From Bromus sterilis (taxonomy: Eukaryota > Streptophyta > Magnoliopsida > Poales > Poaceae), in assembly GCA_950022295.1 (NCBI GenBank), contig OX465595.1:427918270-427982269 (forward strand): a stretch of 64,000 nucleotides of DNA, written 5' to 3'. The notes under the pieces are model-generated. The model was not told where the DNA came from. It searched no databases and worked only from the letters and a program-made list of their open reading frames with translations. Both the position numbers and the translations under genes were made by a program. Each line of letters starts with the position of its first letter. Position 1 is the stretch's first letter. Positions 22,166-32,887 of this stretch are shown here, in pieces.

Positions 22166-22735
22166 TCCGTTTCTAAATGGCATTGACAAAAAAACAAAAG
22201 CCCGTATTCGAGTGGGTGTTGCGGCGTTCCTTTGGGAGATTTGGAATTGTCGTAATGATGTGGTTTTTAACAAACAAAACAATGTTCATTTTTTGCAGGT
22301 TGTGAACAAGGCGATGTACTCTATTCAGATGTGGTCCTTCGCCGATCAGCGAGGACTTATGGATACAGGCTGTGCTCGTATGATGGCGGTCGTACGGGAT
22401 ATTTACAGCCGGTCTGGATGGCTTAATGCTAGACGATTAGATGTTAGCTTGCCCTTTTTGAGTGGCTGATCTTTGTAGCCACCTTAAGTGATCCGTAAAT
22501 TGTTTTCAGATGGATATTCAACTTTGTTTTAATAAAATAAGGCTGTGTGCATCGTCCTGACGCAGAGACCGGGGCCACGGTTTCCATTTCTTAAAAAAAT
22601 AAAAAATAAGCCCTTTTAGAGATTTCAATCAATACGGATCTGTATACAGTTTATAATAATATGTTTATATACACCCGTATGTAATTTGTACAAAAATCTC
22701 TAAAAAAGCTTATATATTTAAAAACGGAGGGAATA
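22166..22735. mobile_element. MITE halves flanking a 5'-truncated LINE, c1
   Basis: CTCCGTTTCTAAAT at 22166 and TAAGCCCTTTTAGAGATTTC..TTAAAAACGGAGGGAATA (about 22606-22735) look like the two parts of one Stowaway-like MITE. Between them lies a LINE 3' end. The nested order suggests F-box gene, then MITE, then LINE. Confidence 0.55.
22179..22605 (+). mobile_element. 5'-truncated LINE 3' end, c1
   Basis: Encodes LNGIDKKTKARIRVGVAAF, then IWNCRNDVVFNK and HFLQVVNKAMYSIQMW, the usual C-terminal region after the RT zinc-binding domain in plant L1-type LINEs, ending at the TGA at 22467-22469. A 3' UTR with the CGTCCTGACGCAGAGACCGGGGCC block and an A-rich tail at about 22592-22605 follow. Only the last 430 bp remain, so it cannot move. 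Confidence 0.75.
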
Positions 22736-23722
22736 GATTTTATGAAATTACATCGTTCTGTTAGCATATTTTCTTGCGTAATACTAAGAATTTGTTTTGT
22801 CTATTCATGTTCTCAACACCCAAGACCCTAATGGTTGCTTGCTCATCAACTTACTTATGTAATTGTTAATTTGGGAATGAATCGAAAAGTGTCATTGTGA
22901 ACAATTAGTCACATGAAGGCGTTTATGAAGACGCCCAAAGTCACAACAACTGGAATAGAAACATGCATGGCATACCGTATTATGAGGTCGAACATGCATC
23001 CTTGCCATGGCGCGCAAGTTTAGATCACCAATATTGCTGAATGGCATATATATATATAGGAAGTGACTAGGGCACATGCACATGTGACTTAACTAAGTCA
23101 CATGCGCTGATGTCACTCTTTTTTTCTTTTTTTTATTTGCATGTTATTTATTTGCATGTTATCAAATACAATATTTTTTCCAACTTTTATAAAAACATCT
23201 CCAAAAGTCATATACATGAATTTTGGAAAAAAGAAAAATAAAACAAATGGGTCTATTGTTGTGTTATCCCCTCAACTAGTAAAAACACACAAAAATTATC
23301 TCTCCTAAAAATATGTATAAAAAATGGATACGAATAAGGGGTAGATCGTTCCTAATAAAAACACACACAATACTAGCTCCTAAATATCAAAATAATCAAA
23401 AGGAAAACAAAAAATACATGTCCCCTAAATATAAAAAATAAAATAAATCTACTAGGGAGGTGAACCAGGCCTTGTCAAATCTCCCCGTCACCATGTTGCC
23501 TAGGCGGAAAAAGAATCAAAAAAGGAAACCCGTTACCACGTTGCCCAGGCGGAAAAAGAATCAAAAAAGGAAAGAACATCTCGGCCTGTGAAAGAAGTGG
23601 GCTCTGGAGCAAGGAAGACGGGGTACAGATCGCTTCACGCGAAAAGAAATACACTGCAGAATTCAATGGTCCAAGACATGCATGTGACTTTGTTAAAGCA
23701 CATGTACATATGCAATAGCAAA

Positions 23723-23759
<37 letters not shown>
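22736..23759. other. Non-coding stretch, c1
   Basis: No gene recognised. Contains a 43-bp direct repeat (about 23488-23573, GGCGGAAAAAGAATCAAAAAAGG twice) and ends in an (AT)n tract (23727-23759). In c2 a 2.7-kb block is present at the point matching about 23150. Confidence 0.5.
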
Positions 23760-23763
<4 letters not shown>

Positions 23764-24089
23764 GAGACTATTCGTCATCCTGGGTGAAGAATAACTTTGT
23801 CTTATTTCATAAATTTTGTCTTATTTCATACATAAAAAAAGAACGTAAAAAAATATAATCGCCGTAAAATATATTTTATATTACGTAAAATTACAAAGGT
23901 AAAAATGATGGTATAAAATATACATAAAATGTAATTTTTTTGATCTTATGATCAATATTTTTGTTTTTTTATATCAAAATTTATGAAGTGAATCCATATT
24001 AATTTAACTATTTGTATTACAAATGTAAAAAAATTATGGAAGGTTCATAAAATTACCTCGGATGAAAAATAAATTATTCTGTAACCTGG

Positions 24090-24092
<3 letters not shown>
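23760..24092. mobile_element. Small element embedded in (TA)n, c1
   Basis: About 330 bp with related inverted ends (GGGTGAGACTATTCGTCATCC at left, TATTCTGTAACCTGGGTGA at right), bounded on both sides by (TA)n microsatellite (23727-23759 and 24093-24161). This layout recalls the rice Micron family, which sits in TA microsatellites. No coding sequence. Confidence 0.5.
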
Positions 24093-24154
<62 letters not shown>

Positions 24155-24161
24155 ATATATA
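24093..24161. repeat. (TA)n microsatellite, c1
   Basis: About 69 bp of TA repeats with one interruption (TT). In c2 the same place has (AC)n then (AT)n (49936-49976). Confidence 0.95.
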
Positions 24162-24699
24162 CCAGATGCAGTATGATGTATTCCTGAAGGATATAACAAG
24201 AGAGTAGCCAAGAGAATGAATGAATTATCAAGTAGTAGAGTAGTTTGCTTGTGAATTAACCACATAATTAATTACCGGGAGGAGCACCAGAGCAACAAAC
24301 ATGCATGGTCAACCAGACCAAGCGCCAGCCGATCGCCGCCGGTGCAGCGCAGCGCAGCCAGTCCAGGATCCCGTCGGTCCTCGAAGGTATGTTGTACCCA
24401 AACAACGCCAGAATTCACACACTCAAACACGGGTGAGCTCGATCATCACCCATGGGGAATCTTCCTCGTATAGTCATATGGTCCCTCAAGTGATATACGT
24501 AGTGTAGCAGATGCTCCTAGACAGATGCATACGTACTGCGTGCAGTTGATTCACATCTGGTGCATGCATGCATATGCCAAGTCACGAGAGACCACCCTGG
24601 CCGCTCTTGTCGCCTCTCACTGCATCGTCATCCGCTCTTGGACCATGTATTTTCATTTTGGCTAGCCGACACATAAAACAACCTCAGATCATTTATGTT
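24162..24699. other. Non-coding stretch with a deletion junction, c1
   Basis: No gene recognised. At about 24389-24390 sequence that in c2 is 1.17 kb apart is joined directly (CTCGAAGGT next to ATGTTGTA). Confidence 0.5.
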
Positions 24700-24759
24700 G
24701 GATCTCAAAAAGTAATATTGTATGTAAAATTGTAAATGCATAATTTTATAGTAGCATGT

Positions 24760-24981
24760 AGCATCCGAGTCTCAAATCGAAGCTCACAGCACCGATGAGA
24801 ATGCCATGGCGTTGTACCATACCGATTCGGAGTAAGAGGAACTCCAGATGAGCATCGGCCTATCCTTCGAGTCACCACGGGATGATAAAGACTCCACTGT
24901 GGCGCCTGCCGCAAAGAAGCGATAACTTAAGGAGGGCTCAGATTCAGAAATCAGCAATGATGACGAACTCAGTGGCATTTG
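24760..24981 (+). pseudogene. Degenerate acidic coding remnant, c1
   Basis: The plus strand reads ENAMALYHTDSE, stop, EELQMSIGLSFESPRDDKDS, AAKKR, stop, EGSDSEISNDDELSGI, stop. The acidic, Ser-rich C-terminal character suggests the tail of a transposase or nuclear protein, but I cannot name it. c2 (51755-51955) has a small deletion and the same first stop. Confidence 0.3.
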
Positions 24982-25317
24982 ATATGTTTAGTTAGTTTTT
25001 TTAGTAAGTACATACTTAATTATTTTGTATGATTTATGTGTTCTATTTAAAAATGATATGTTTAATTCATGGTTAGTCTTAATTTAATTCAATTAACATG
25101 TTTATTACTCTTTTTGGAAAACTATAACAAAAGTGTACACATCTATCTCAAGCTTCAGGATTACCCTACATTGATGAGATGCAGCCACACGCTGGTACCA
25201 TCTTAAGTAGTAGCGTGTCGATTACACGCTACCAGTATTTCATTACCAACCGTATCTTACTAGTCAAACACCGATAGTCGGCATTATGAAACGCTGCAGG
25301 TAAGAGGTTTATATACT
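24982..25317. other. Non-coding stretch, c1
   Basis: Contains a short hairpin, GTAGCGTGT facing ACACGCTAC (about 25208-25230), of the kind found in grass CACTA subterminal regions. No gene recognised. Confidence 0.4.
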
Positions 25318-26730
25318 AGTGCAGTGAAGGATGATCGAAGACGCAGTGTTGCGACGATCGTCGTGAGGCGAGCGCATCGTATTGCTTGAAGGTGTGGTAG
25401 TAGGGCTCTTTCAGGGCGGCAAACAAGGGTTGTGTGTGCCCAAGCATTCCGCTGTGGAGGATGAGCTCCGGCATGAGCGACCACCAGCGTCGACTTTTTC
25501 ACCCTCTCCCTCAGGTGTCATGCTCGACATTCCGTGGATCGGGCATTGTGTGCGGACTTCTTCTCTGAATTCGATGGGACCTCGAAAGCGTCAAGGTCTC
25601 CGGCGGATCCATCATGGCAGCGATAGAACGGGCGGCACCAAATAGGACAGAACTTATCGTGAAAAGTGTACCAACATTATGATAATGTGTGTGCTTTGGG
25701 TGAGGCTTTGAGTCGATCTAGGGTGTTCGATTCCAATGTGGTGGACGTCTGAATACCATTTAAAGCCCTCCGGGTTCGAGTCGATCTATGGGACTTAGGA
25801 TGTTTGGACCATCCCAATCTGATCTGGTTATCCACGTTGGATGGCTAAAAGTTATTGGGTGTTCTGGAGATGGCCAGAGAAGTCAGAACCTTGACAAATG
25901 GACCCCTCAAACTGCCCCTATACGTTCGGGAAAATAACTTGGTCGGTGATTGGTTACTTACTTTTACCCAACCTGACACCTCAAATCGACCCTATAAGTT
26001 GGAGTTGTACGCCCCACCCAATCCAACCCATATATGGAAGGATACGGTGAGGTCCGGACACGTCTGGATGCGTCGTCTGCCACATTGGACCAGATCACGC
26101 TGGGCCACCCCCCCCCCCTTTATAACCCCACCTCCGATGAACACTAGACCTTGGTCAACACTCTGAAATCTTCACTTCATGTCTCCTCCCTTCCCCGTTT
26201 CCTCTCCCAGACATCGCGTCAGGTGGCAGATCGGGCAACCCCATAGATTAGGACACCTAGATGTGGATAACGATAAGGAGCTCGCCATTAGCCGCACTTG
26301 AGCGATCGCGGGTGGACGGGGTCAGTAGCTCGAGCTCCACGACACCCCCATCGCCCATCAGCACAATGTGGACGATGACGATTGGCTCTGACCCATCGTC
26401 TTTCTGTGGCAAGGCAGATCCGCCACCTCCCGCAACCATCTCCCTCCCTTTCGGCCCATGCTCCTCCTGGATGGTGTTGGGTTCTCATGCTAGCGCCAAC
26501 CTAATCGAAGGCGTGCGCAGAGCACTGTTAGAAGGCTGGCTGCAGACAAAGAAATATGATGGATGACTGGTCACTCGACGTAGCGGGTTTCTAAAATCAA
26601 ATATGTTGGGTTCTGTTGAAGTTGCGTAGGAACGGAGAAGAAGGGAGAAACCCGGTAGAACGAATCTTGTGTCGCCCTCCACACGGACGATACGAGGGTG
26701 ACTAACCCATGGTGTCGCCAAGAAGAGGGC
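25318..26730. repeat. B unit, c1
   Basis: A 1.4-kb unit that starts ACTAGTGCAGTGAAGGATG and ends at GAGGGCGAC. Related copies lie at 52302-53687 (more diverged) and 54375-55787 (nearly identical). It contains a TTTATAA box at about 26119 and a GC-rich stretch with overlapping ORFs on both strands (about 26260-26570), none recognised. Probably a decayed transposon or promoter-first-exon fragment. Confidence 0.6.
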
Positions 26731-27950
26731 GACGCATTTTCAAACAATGATTTCCGACATGGCACATCAAATATGGATATTGTTGGCCGGAACAGCCCAT
26801 TATGCGCGAATTGTTTTTTCTAGATAAAGTACAACGTAAAAATACCAAAAAAAAAATTCAAACGATATTTTTTAAAATCCCAAACATTTTTTGAACTGTG
26901 ATTTAAGAAATAATATATATTTTTACAATACAACAAATTTTGCAATAGCTGATTTTTTCTAAACATAAAAAATTGTTATAAAATGTTGGTTTTTAAATTT
27001 TACTTATAAATTTATTTAAACATATACTAAAAACCATTCAATCTAATATAGATTTTGTACAGCATATATTATACAAAAAATCACTGTATATTAAAACAAT
27101 GTTCCGTGTAAAGTGTGTTCAGAAAAATCAAAGATTGTTCATATTTTGAAAGTACAGAAAAAACTGACAAAAAAAAACCAGACTGCTGCAAAGAACCGGA
27201 TGCTACGTCCCGTTTGCTATAGTGTTAATGTTAGTTTCTATTCGCCATGCTTCAAAATAAAATTTGTGACCCAAAATAAAAACAGGAAGATTTTACGATT
27301 TTTTTAACTTTTGAACAATTTATTAAATGCCCAAACTTTAAAAAATGCTGAAAATATTTTAATTTTTTATATTTGAAAAAAACTTCTGCGCATATTTTAA
27401 AAAGCAAACATTTTTCTAAATTTTCTAGCAATATTTATTTTATTTACGTTGCCTGTTGCAAAAAAATTCGATTCGCACGTTACAAAAGAAAACAAAACCG
27501 AAAAAAAACCCAACGCACATTAGCTACCGCAATAATGGACTGACTATATTCATCCTTATATCCAGCAAACTAGTGAATGATCCTAGTTAAGGTACAAAAT
27601 AGACCCGGTCGAAGTTATCCTAGGTTTTATGGACTCGCTAACTTGCGAATAAGAATGATGAAAGTTTAGTTTATTTCCTCGGGTGAGTCATCACCACTTA
27701 AAACACACAACACCATACCGGTCAGCATTTTCACTACATAAGTCCTATTCTTGATAAAAAAAATGTGTTGAAAAGCCATCTAACCCCGGTGCCTTAGTGG
27801 GAAACATATGAAAAAACGTCGTCTTCATCTCGTCCTTTGTATACGGTGCATTGATGTGACCGTCGACATGATGGAATTGATGGGAAAAAATATCCAACAC
27901 CCCTTTCTTCGCACGCGGTTCTCCTCGTAGCTACGACACCACGACCTCAA
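26731..27950 (-). mobile_element. E unit: LINE-derived fragment, c1 second copy
   Basis: Begins CGCATTTTCAAACAATG like 20243. Its right end reads on the minus strand as LINE RT (HINAPYTKDEMKT, HMFPTKAPGLDGF, LSGDDSPEEIN in the better c2 copy at 56716-56949), a well-known plant LINE motif order. Shortened relative to the first E copy. Adjoins the Harbinger-ORF1-like fragment. Confidence 0.65.
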
Positions 27951-27984
27951 TGAACTACAAAATAGTTCTTTTAATATAAAAAGT

Positions 27985-28691
27985 GGTCCCTCCTGTGTCT
28001 CCTCGACGTCGACCTCGTCGCCTTGTGTCTCTTCTTCGGCGCCGACGTCATGGGTGAAGTCGTCTTCCTCGGCGGCGAATGCCTCGGGGTCAAGGTGATG
28101 ATGTGCTCCATCTCCGCGGCAAAAGACTCGGAGCCGGCGGTGAAGGGGATGGTTTCCCTGCGCAACAGGGACGGGGTGGACACGTAGGCCGGCGAGTAGG
28201 CAGGCTAGCCGGAAGCCGACGCCGGGCGCAGAGCGTGGGGGAAGGCGAGGTTGGGGTCGAAGCCGCTGGAATCAGGCGACTGTGTGGCCCCCCATGCCGA
28301 CGGCATCGAAGATGAGAAGTTACTGGCGGGAGAGGTGACGCTCTTCTGAATTGGGGGGCGAAACTGCGACGCACCAGAGCGAACGGCCTCCGCCGCCGCA
28401 AGGGCCTCCAGGCAGGTCGCGCTTGGTCACAGCCACCGCCTCTTGGATGGCCTCCAGATCCTTCGCCGCCTTCTTCTTGGCGGCCTCCATGCTCTCCCGG
28501 AGGAGCTGGGCTTCGAGCCTGCTGCGCCGAGAAGCGGACGTCACCGAGCGGCGCAACTCGCCGGCCCTCCACCCGGCGTCCGGCCAACCCTCCGGCCTTG
28601 TTAGCGGCGCCCTCGGCTTCCTCTGCTTGGGGGGGGGCGGAGCTGGCTCATAGGCGCGGCGAGGGGCCGCATATTTCTTCTTCGGCGGCAT
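27985..28691 (-). pseudogene. Harbinger-associated MYB/NAM-like ORF fragment, c1
   Basis: ATG at 28689-28691 opens MPPKKKYAAPRR, a proline run, then RPEGWPDAGWRAGELRR and a helical ESMEAAKKKAAKDLEAIQEA stretch. This is the basic-plus-coiled-coil N-terminal layout of the second (DNA-binding) ORF of grass PIF/Harbinger elements, related to NAM-associated proteins. A c1-specific indel after KRDL shifts the frame. The rest (SPDSSGFDPNLAFPHA, stop, then an acidic EAFAAEEDDFTHDVGAEEE tail in a third frame) is visible, and the sequence ends where the E unit begins. Family assignment is inference from composition and order. Confidence 0.5.
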
Positions 28692-28925
28692 GGGGAAGAT
28701 CTGGGGTGAAATGGCGGGAGCAGGGGGCGGGGGGATGGAAAACGACGGGAGATGACTTGTATCTCGCCGACAGAGCGGCCCCACGCGACGTTTCGTTTCG
28801 TCCGACGTTTCATTTTGCCCCACGCTAATTGGACTCTTTGAGGCGCGGCTGGGCGAATTTCATCCATTCGGACCAAATAGCACTGGCTTCGAGGCCTTTT
28901 GGAGGCGCGGCTGGAGATGCTCTAA

Positions 28926-29265
28926 GTGCCAAAGTTTATTGATGGTAGTGTACCACACAAAAGCACGCATGGGGGTTTTGGCTTCATAATTCGGGATAGT
29001 GCGGGTCAAGGGGTGGTTGCTGGAGCTGGACATATTCAACACATCCTTAATCCATTGCAAGCTGAAGCGATGGCGTGCCTAAAGACTCTACATGCAGCAC
29101 AACAACTGGAGATGGTCACAGTGCTTGTGGAGATGGACTCCACTGATCTCTTGCATGCTATCAATGGAATGGACCAAGATCGTTCGGCCATTGGTGTCAT
29201 CTTCAAAGAAATTAGGTCGTTTGCTTCGCTAAACTTTTCTCATTTTGAAATAATGTACTGCACAA
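28926..29265 (+). pseudogene. LINE RNase H-like domain fragment, c1
   Basis: FIDGSVPHKSTHGGFGFIIRD, then GAGHIQHILNPLQAEAMAC, VLVEMDSTDLLHAI and an IFKEIRSFASLNFSHFEIMY segment match the order of the plant RVT_3/RNase H-like domain at the end of LINE ORF2: the Asp-Gly start, the QAEAMA glutamate and the MDSTDL aspartate are present. The final NKVADALA part is missing, replaced by unrelated sequence. Isolated fragment. Confidence 0.75.
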
Positions 29266-30276
29266 GAGGTTCGCTCGATCGATCCAGCGCCAGCACTGCG
29301 CATCGTGGGGGAGCTGGCCACCTGGGCCTGGCCTTTTCCTTGGACGAGGCCCCGGGCCCAAGCAAAAAACCTATATAAGTATAACTAAAGAAAAAAGCTG
29401 CACCCCAGGCCTAGGCCTGGGGTGTAGCTTCGCCCCTGCGTGAATGCACACAATCATCCGCCGATCCCTATGAATTCTTCTGGCTCGGACGTCATCCCGA
29501 ACATGAGCTGGTTTTCGGTAAATGAAACCTTTATTGATTGACTGTCAAATTCTATTCAACTTACTCATCTTTTAATCACAACTTCTGCTTCTGATCCTTC
29601 ATTTTGGAAGTCATAGAGAGGGTGGTGTACATGAATACTGTATCTATATTCGTTATATTTTTGTGACCAAATTATATGTATAAATATTTTTATCATACTT
29701 ATGGTTTATTTTCTATGATTTTTTAAAGTTTTAAACGAATTTCTCTAATTTTGCAATTAGTTTAATTCAAATTAAAAAGCAATAAATACTTTTTTGTACA
29801 CAACAACACCCAGCCATAGTGTATGACTGGTGGGGCCAGGGGGGTTGGGTTGACTGGTCAAAATGAACAGTGTAAGGGTGTCCCACATGTCATTGTCTAC
29901 TATTGGAATTCCCTAAATTTTGCTAAGTCTAAGATTTCTGGTTTAACATCAATTAGTTATTTTTGAGGGGCTACGATTTTGAGTTCTGCTCATCCTACGG
30001 ATTAGCGCCCTAAATCAAAATTTCTTAGTTTTCTGTGATCTACGATCTGGTACGAAAACCAAATTTATTAGATTTCATTTACTCGATGAAAACTTTGTTG
30101 GAAAATGCCACATAATGTTAACTGCAGAAACTTGTTAAGTTTAGCAAACTTTGATTGATGATTGCATCAAATCTATAGCTCCAATAAAGATGCTTCTTAT
30201 AAGTGTTTTGCACTACAGCCAGAGTACTTTCGTGTCATGCCCTTCGATGGCATGAAAGATCCATATAGCTTGTACA
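29266..30276. other. Non-coding stretch with a palindrome, c1
   Basis: No gene recognised. Contains a 36-bp nearly perfect palindrome at 29395-29430 and AT-rich sequence further right. Confidence 0.5.
29395..29430. repeat. 36-bp near-perfect palindrome, c1
   Basis: AAGCTGCACCCCAGGCCT followed directly by its complement with one mismatch (G-T type). No loop. Also at 58444-58479. Confidence 0.9.
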
Positions 30277-30582
30277 TCAACAACACCAAATTAGCAATGG
30301 CGGCGCGGCTATTTTTCTTCTAACAGAATTCTGCGTTTTGTGATTTTCATAGTATTTAATCCCTACCTCAAATGAAGTTGGTCCAGTGGAGTAAAATGAA
30401 GGTTGATAAGTGTACATTCTTCTCATATCATTTTCATCCAAACTAAAATTAATTTGGTTAATGCTTTGCGGCTGTTTGTTGCAGCCAAATGGAGGCTTAG
30501 TGTAGTATTCAATAGCAGCAGCAGCAGTAGCAATTAACAGCAATAGCAGGGCAGCAGCAAGCAGCGTAGCAACTGAAGGCAA
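30277..30582 (-). CDS. Secreted-protein-like ORF, c1
   Basis: The minus-strand frame begins with a strongly hydrophobic stretch (LLAAALLLLLIATAAAA, signal-peptide-like), then IEYYTKPPFGCNKQPQ and an asparagine/tyrosine-rich region to FEVGIKYY. A GAG-GTAGGG at the TSFE codon could be a 5' splice site, so this may be one exon. No ATG begins the frame near the hydrophobic segment, and no family is recognised. c2 keeps the frame (59325-59630). Confidence 0.3.
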   Translation of the reverse strand: MPSVATLLAAALLLLLIATAAAAIEYYTKPPFGCNKQPQSINQINFSLDENDMRRMYTYQPSFYSTGPTSFEVGIKYYENHKTQNSVRRKIAAPPLLIWCC

Positions 30583-30670
30583 CAGCTGCAGCTAGCAAGC
30601 AGAGCATCCCGGCAGCGGCGAGGAGCAGCAGGGGGAACGGCCTGCTTGGCTGTGCCACTCATACACGTTG

Positions 30671-30671
<1 letters not shown>

Positions 30672-30703
<32 letters not shown>
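30672..30703. repeat. (AC)n microsatellite, c1
   Basis: About 16 AC units; shorter in c2 (about 59719-59747). Confidence 0.95.
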
Positions 30704-30706
<3 letters not shown>

Positions 30707-30719
30707 AAGGGGAGTTAGG

Positions 30720-31157
30720 GGCGCGGTCTACGCATCCAGTGAGCGCGAGCTCGGGCGGCGGCAATTTCTAGCGTCTACGGCGTCGGAGTCATCGGGGAAG
30801 GGGCACACGGAAAGGCTCGTGGACGAGCTCGGCCAGGCCGGGATGTGCCGGTGGTGGAGATCGACGTGACGACTGCGGCGACCGTGGCGGAGAAGACGAC
30901 GCGATGGCGAGGCAGCAGGGCGTCCGAGCTCGAACCGGTGCACGTGGTCGAACGAGTCATCGACGGGGGAGCTCCAGGACAACCTCCCGGTCGCCGGGGA
31001 GGCCAGTGGCCGCGACGACGGCGATGGCACGGCGACCTCGCGCACGGGAACGAAGAACTGAACGGGACGAGCGAGGGAGGAAGAGTGGGTGGCCTAGGGT
31101 TTGTATCAGGCGTCGGGGAGGGTCTTATACGTCTCGGGGGTTCCACCGGATGGTCGA
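30720..31157 (-). other. GC-rich leader-like block with minus-strand TATA, c1
   Basis: Minus-strand TATAAGA at about 31126-31132, followed by AAACCCTAGG and a GC-rich CCTCGCTCG/GCCGTCGTC region. It looks like a grass promoter plus first-exon or LTR leader. Overlapping ORFs are open on both strands from GC bias, so no CDS is claimed. Directly abuts the long minus-strand LTR. Confidence 0.45.
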
Positions 31158-31508
31158 TGTAAGGCCCCCGATGCGGTGCTAACTCGAGTTAGTCGCTTTC
31201 GCGTCCCGCTCAAGTTAGTAGCACATAAAGAGCCACCGACTCACGACACTCGCACTCGTGTCGCTGCCGGATTCTCGACAACAGGTATGTGAACAATGAA
31301 CTTAAAACTAAGACATAAATATATAGAGTCCAGAGCATACATCGCCACCGGAATTTATTACATCATCTCAGAGGTCCGTGGACCCAACAGTACATCATGC
31401 AATAAGCGGAAGACAATCGCGACCGAGTACGGTCAAAATCCAAATTGCCCTAGAGAGGGCTGCACATAAAGAGTCCACCCACGGATCGTCGAAGCCCAAC
31501 TATAGGAT

Positions 31509-32887
31509 CTACTGAACGAGGTCGTCCTCATCTTCATCCTCCGGGGGCACCTCCACGAAGTATCGCCCAGTGCTCGGGTCGAGGTAGAAGTCCACTGCAG
31601 CGGCCGATCAGACAAAACAGTAAAAGCACAAAAGGAAAACAGGGGTGAGATTATACCATTACAGAATAACTAACTCCCTACGGTAAGACAAGGTAAAATT
31701 AAAGGTTGCAGCCGCACTAGCATATATGGTGGCTAACGTTCTAATAGAGTAGGGGTAAGATCCAAGAATACACGTGACATCGCGTCATAAGTCTGCTATT
31801 CCCTACTTACGTCAATCATAACACAACCTAGATCTTCTCTCGGTCCCCCTGGTTGAAGAAAAGCAACCGAGGCACTCACACGGTAGGCAAGTTTTAATTA
31901 TGATTCAAATTTTTGATGTTATTCTATGAACAAGGAGTAGGTCTCAAGTCGTCCATAACCGCGGACACGGCTTTTCGAAAAGATTTAACCCTGCAGGGGT
32001 GTACCAACTGCCCATCATAGGCTTCGCATGTACGCCCGGTTTCCACTTGGCTAGGTAAGCGCCTGAAACTCCGGAACGTCAGAGTCCCTCTAACTAACAA
32101 CGCACAATTCCGGGTGGCCCCCGGTGAGTCGACACCCAACTCAAAAGCCGGCCGCGCTCTCGAATCGGCCTCTACTATCTGGACGAGGTCGGGTTAGTTG
32201 CCCAAATAGATGTGGACAACCCCCTAGCTTCCAGGTTTGGACCAACAAGAGAAATCATGTCTCCGCTGGCCCGGGTTGTTTCGAAAACTGCTGGGGTACC
32301 AACCAAGCACACACACGTTTGCAAAAGTAAATCAGCTTGGGCCACCACTAGAACTGTTTGAAGCTAGGTAGGTAAGACAAGGGGACCCCATAGAATCCCA
32401 CACGCGATTAGGCACGCTCGTCAAGAAACACAATACCCGGAACTCGGGACCTAGGTGACTCAAATGGAACAAAACACCTGGAGGGAACAGCCCGGTCTCC
32501 CATCTTTCGTCAAGTATAAATTAACATCATATTAATAATAAATATCAATCAACTTCTTTAAATAACATGATATCCCAAACCATAACATAGGGTAAGCAGC
32601 AAGTTTTCCTACTCATACTAAGCAATGGCTGAGCAGAGGTAACTTAGCAATACAAAGGTTTGCTGGGATGTGGGGATCATGGCTGTTTGGTTTTTGAAAG
32701 TGGCATAGCAAGTGGATAGGATCAGACAAACGTTCTAGACTACAGCTAGGCAGGTAGTCAGAAAGGTATCAAGTAATGGTATAAATCTTCCCCTTGACTG
32801 GGTAGTCGGTCTTCGAAGCAGACGTAGCAGGCTCCTCGGGCTCGGTGTCGGAAATCTCCACATAAGTCTCCTCGGCGGTCTCAGGTG
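31509..32887 (-). CDS. Putative spliced small acidic ORF in the minus-strand LTR, c1 (32887-32792 joined to 31594-31509)
   Basis: First piece: after TTACGTTAG on the minus strand, PETAEETYVEISDTEPEEP and on to DYPVK, ending one base into a codon at a donor-like position now reading GGAAGA. Second piece: after a pyrimidine-rich tract and CTGCAG, DFYLDPSTGRYFVEVPPEDE, further acidic residues, VQ, stop. Both joins are phase 1, as in the Tekay LTR, and the DPxxGxxF(I/V)E signature is shared. The donor lacks GT, so this copy is probably unable to splice normally. c2 counterpart: 61931-61836 and 60638-60553. Confidence 0.35.
31951..32003 (-). promoter_or_regulatory. Conserved palindrome-rich LTR motif, c1 minus LTR
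   Basis: CATAACCGCGGACACGG, TTTTCGAAAAG and TTAACCCTGCAGGGGTGTA match the reverse complement of 3721-3775. Confidence 0.5.

Noticed and set aside
24034..24265. ORFs reading IYIYIYIY
   Set aside because: Translation of a (TA)n microsatellite.
26257..26566. Opposing ORFs in the B unit (also 55312-55621)
   Set aside because: Both strands open over the same bases, identical in copies only because copies are young; no domain.
28079..28828. Plus-strand GC-rich ORFs opposite the Harbinger-like fragment
   Set aside because: Shadow frames of the minus-strand coding remnant.
30845..31182. Plus-strand ORFs in the GC-rich leader block
   Set aside because: Antisense to a minus-strand TATA and leader; composition only.
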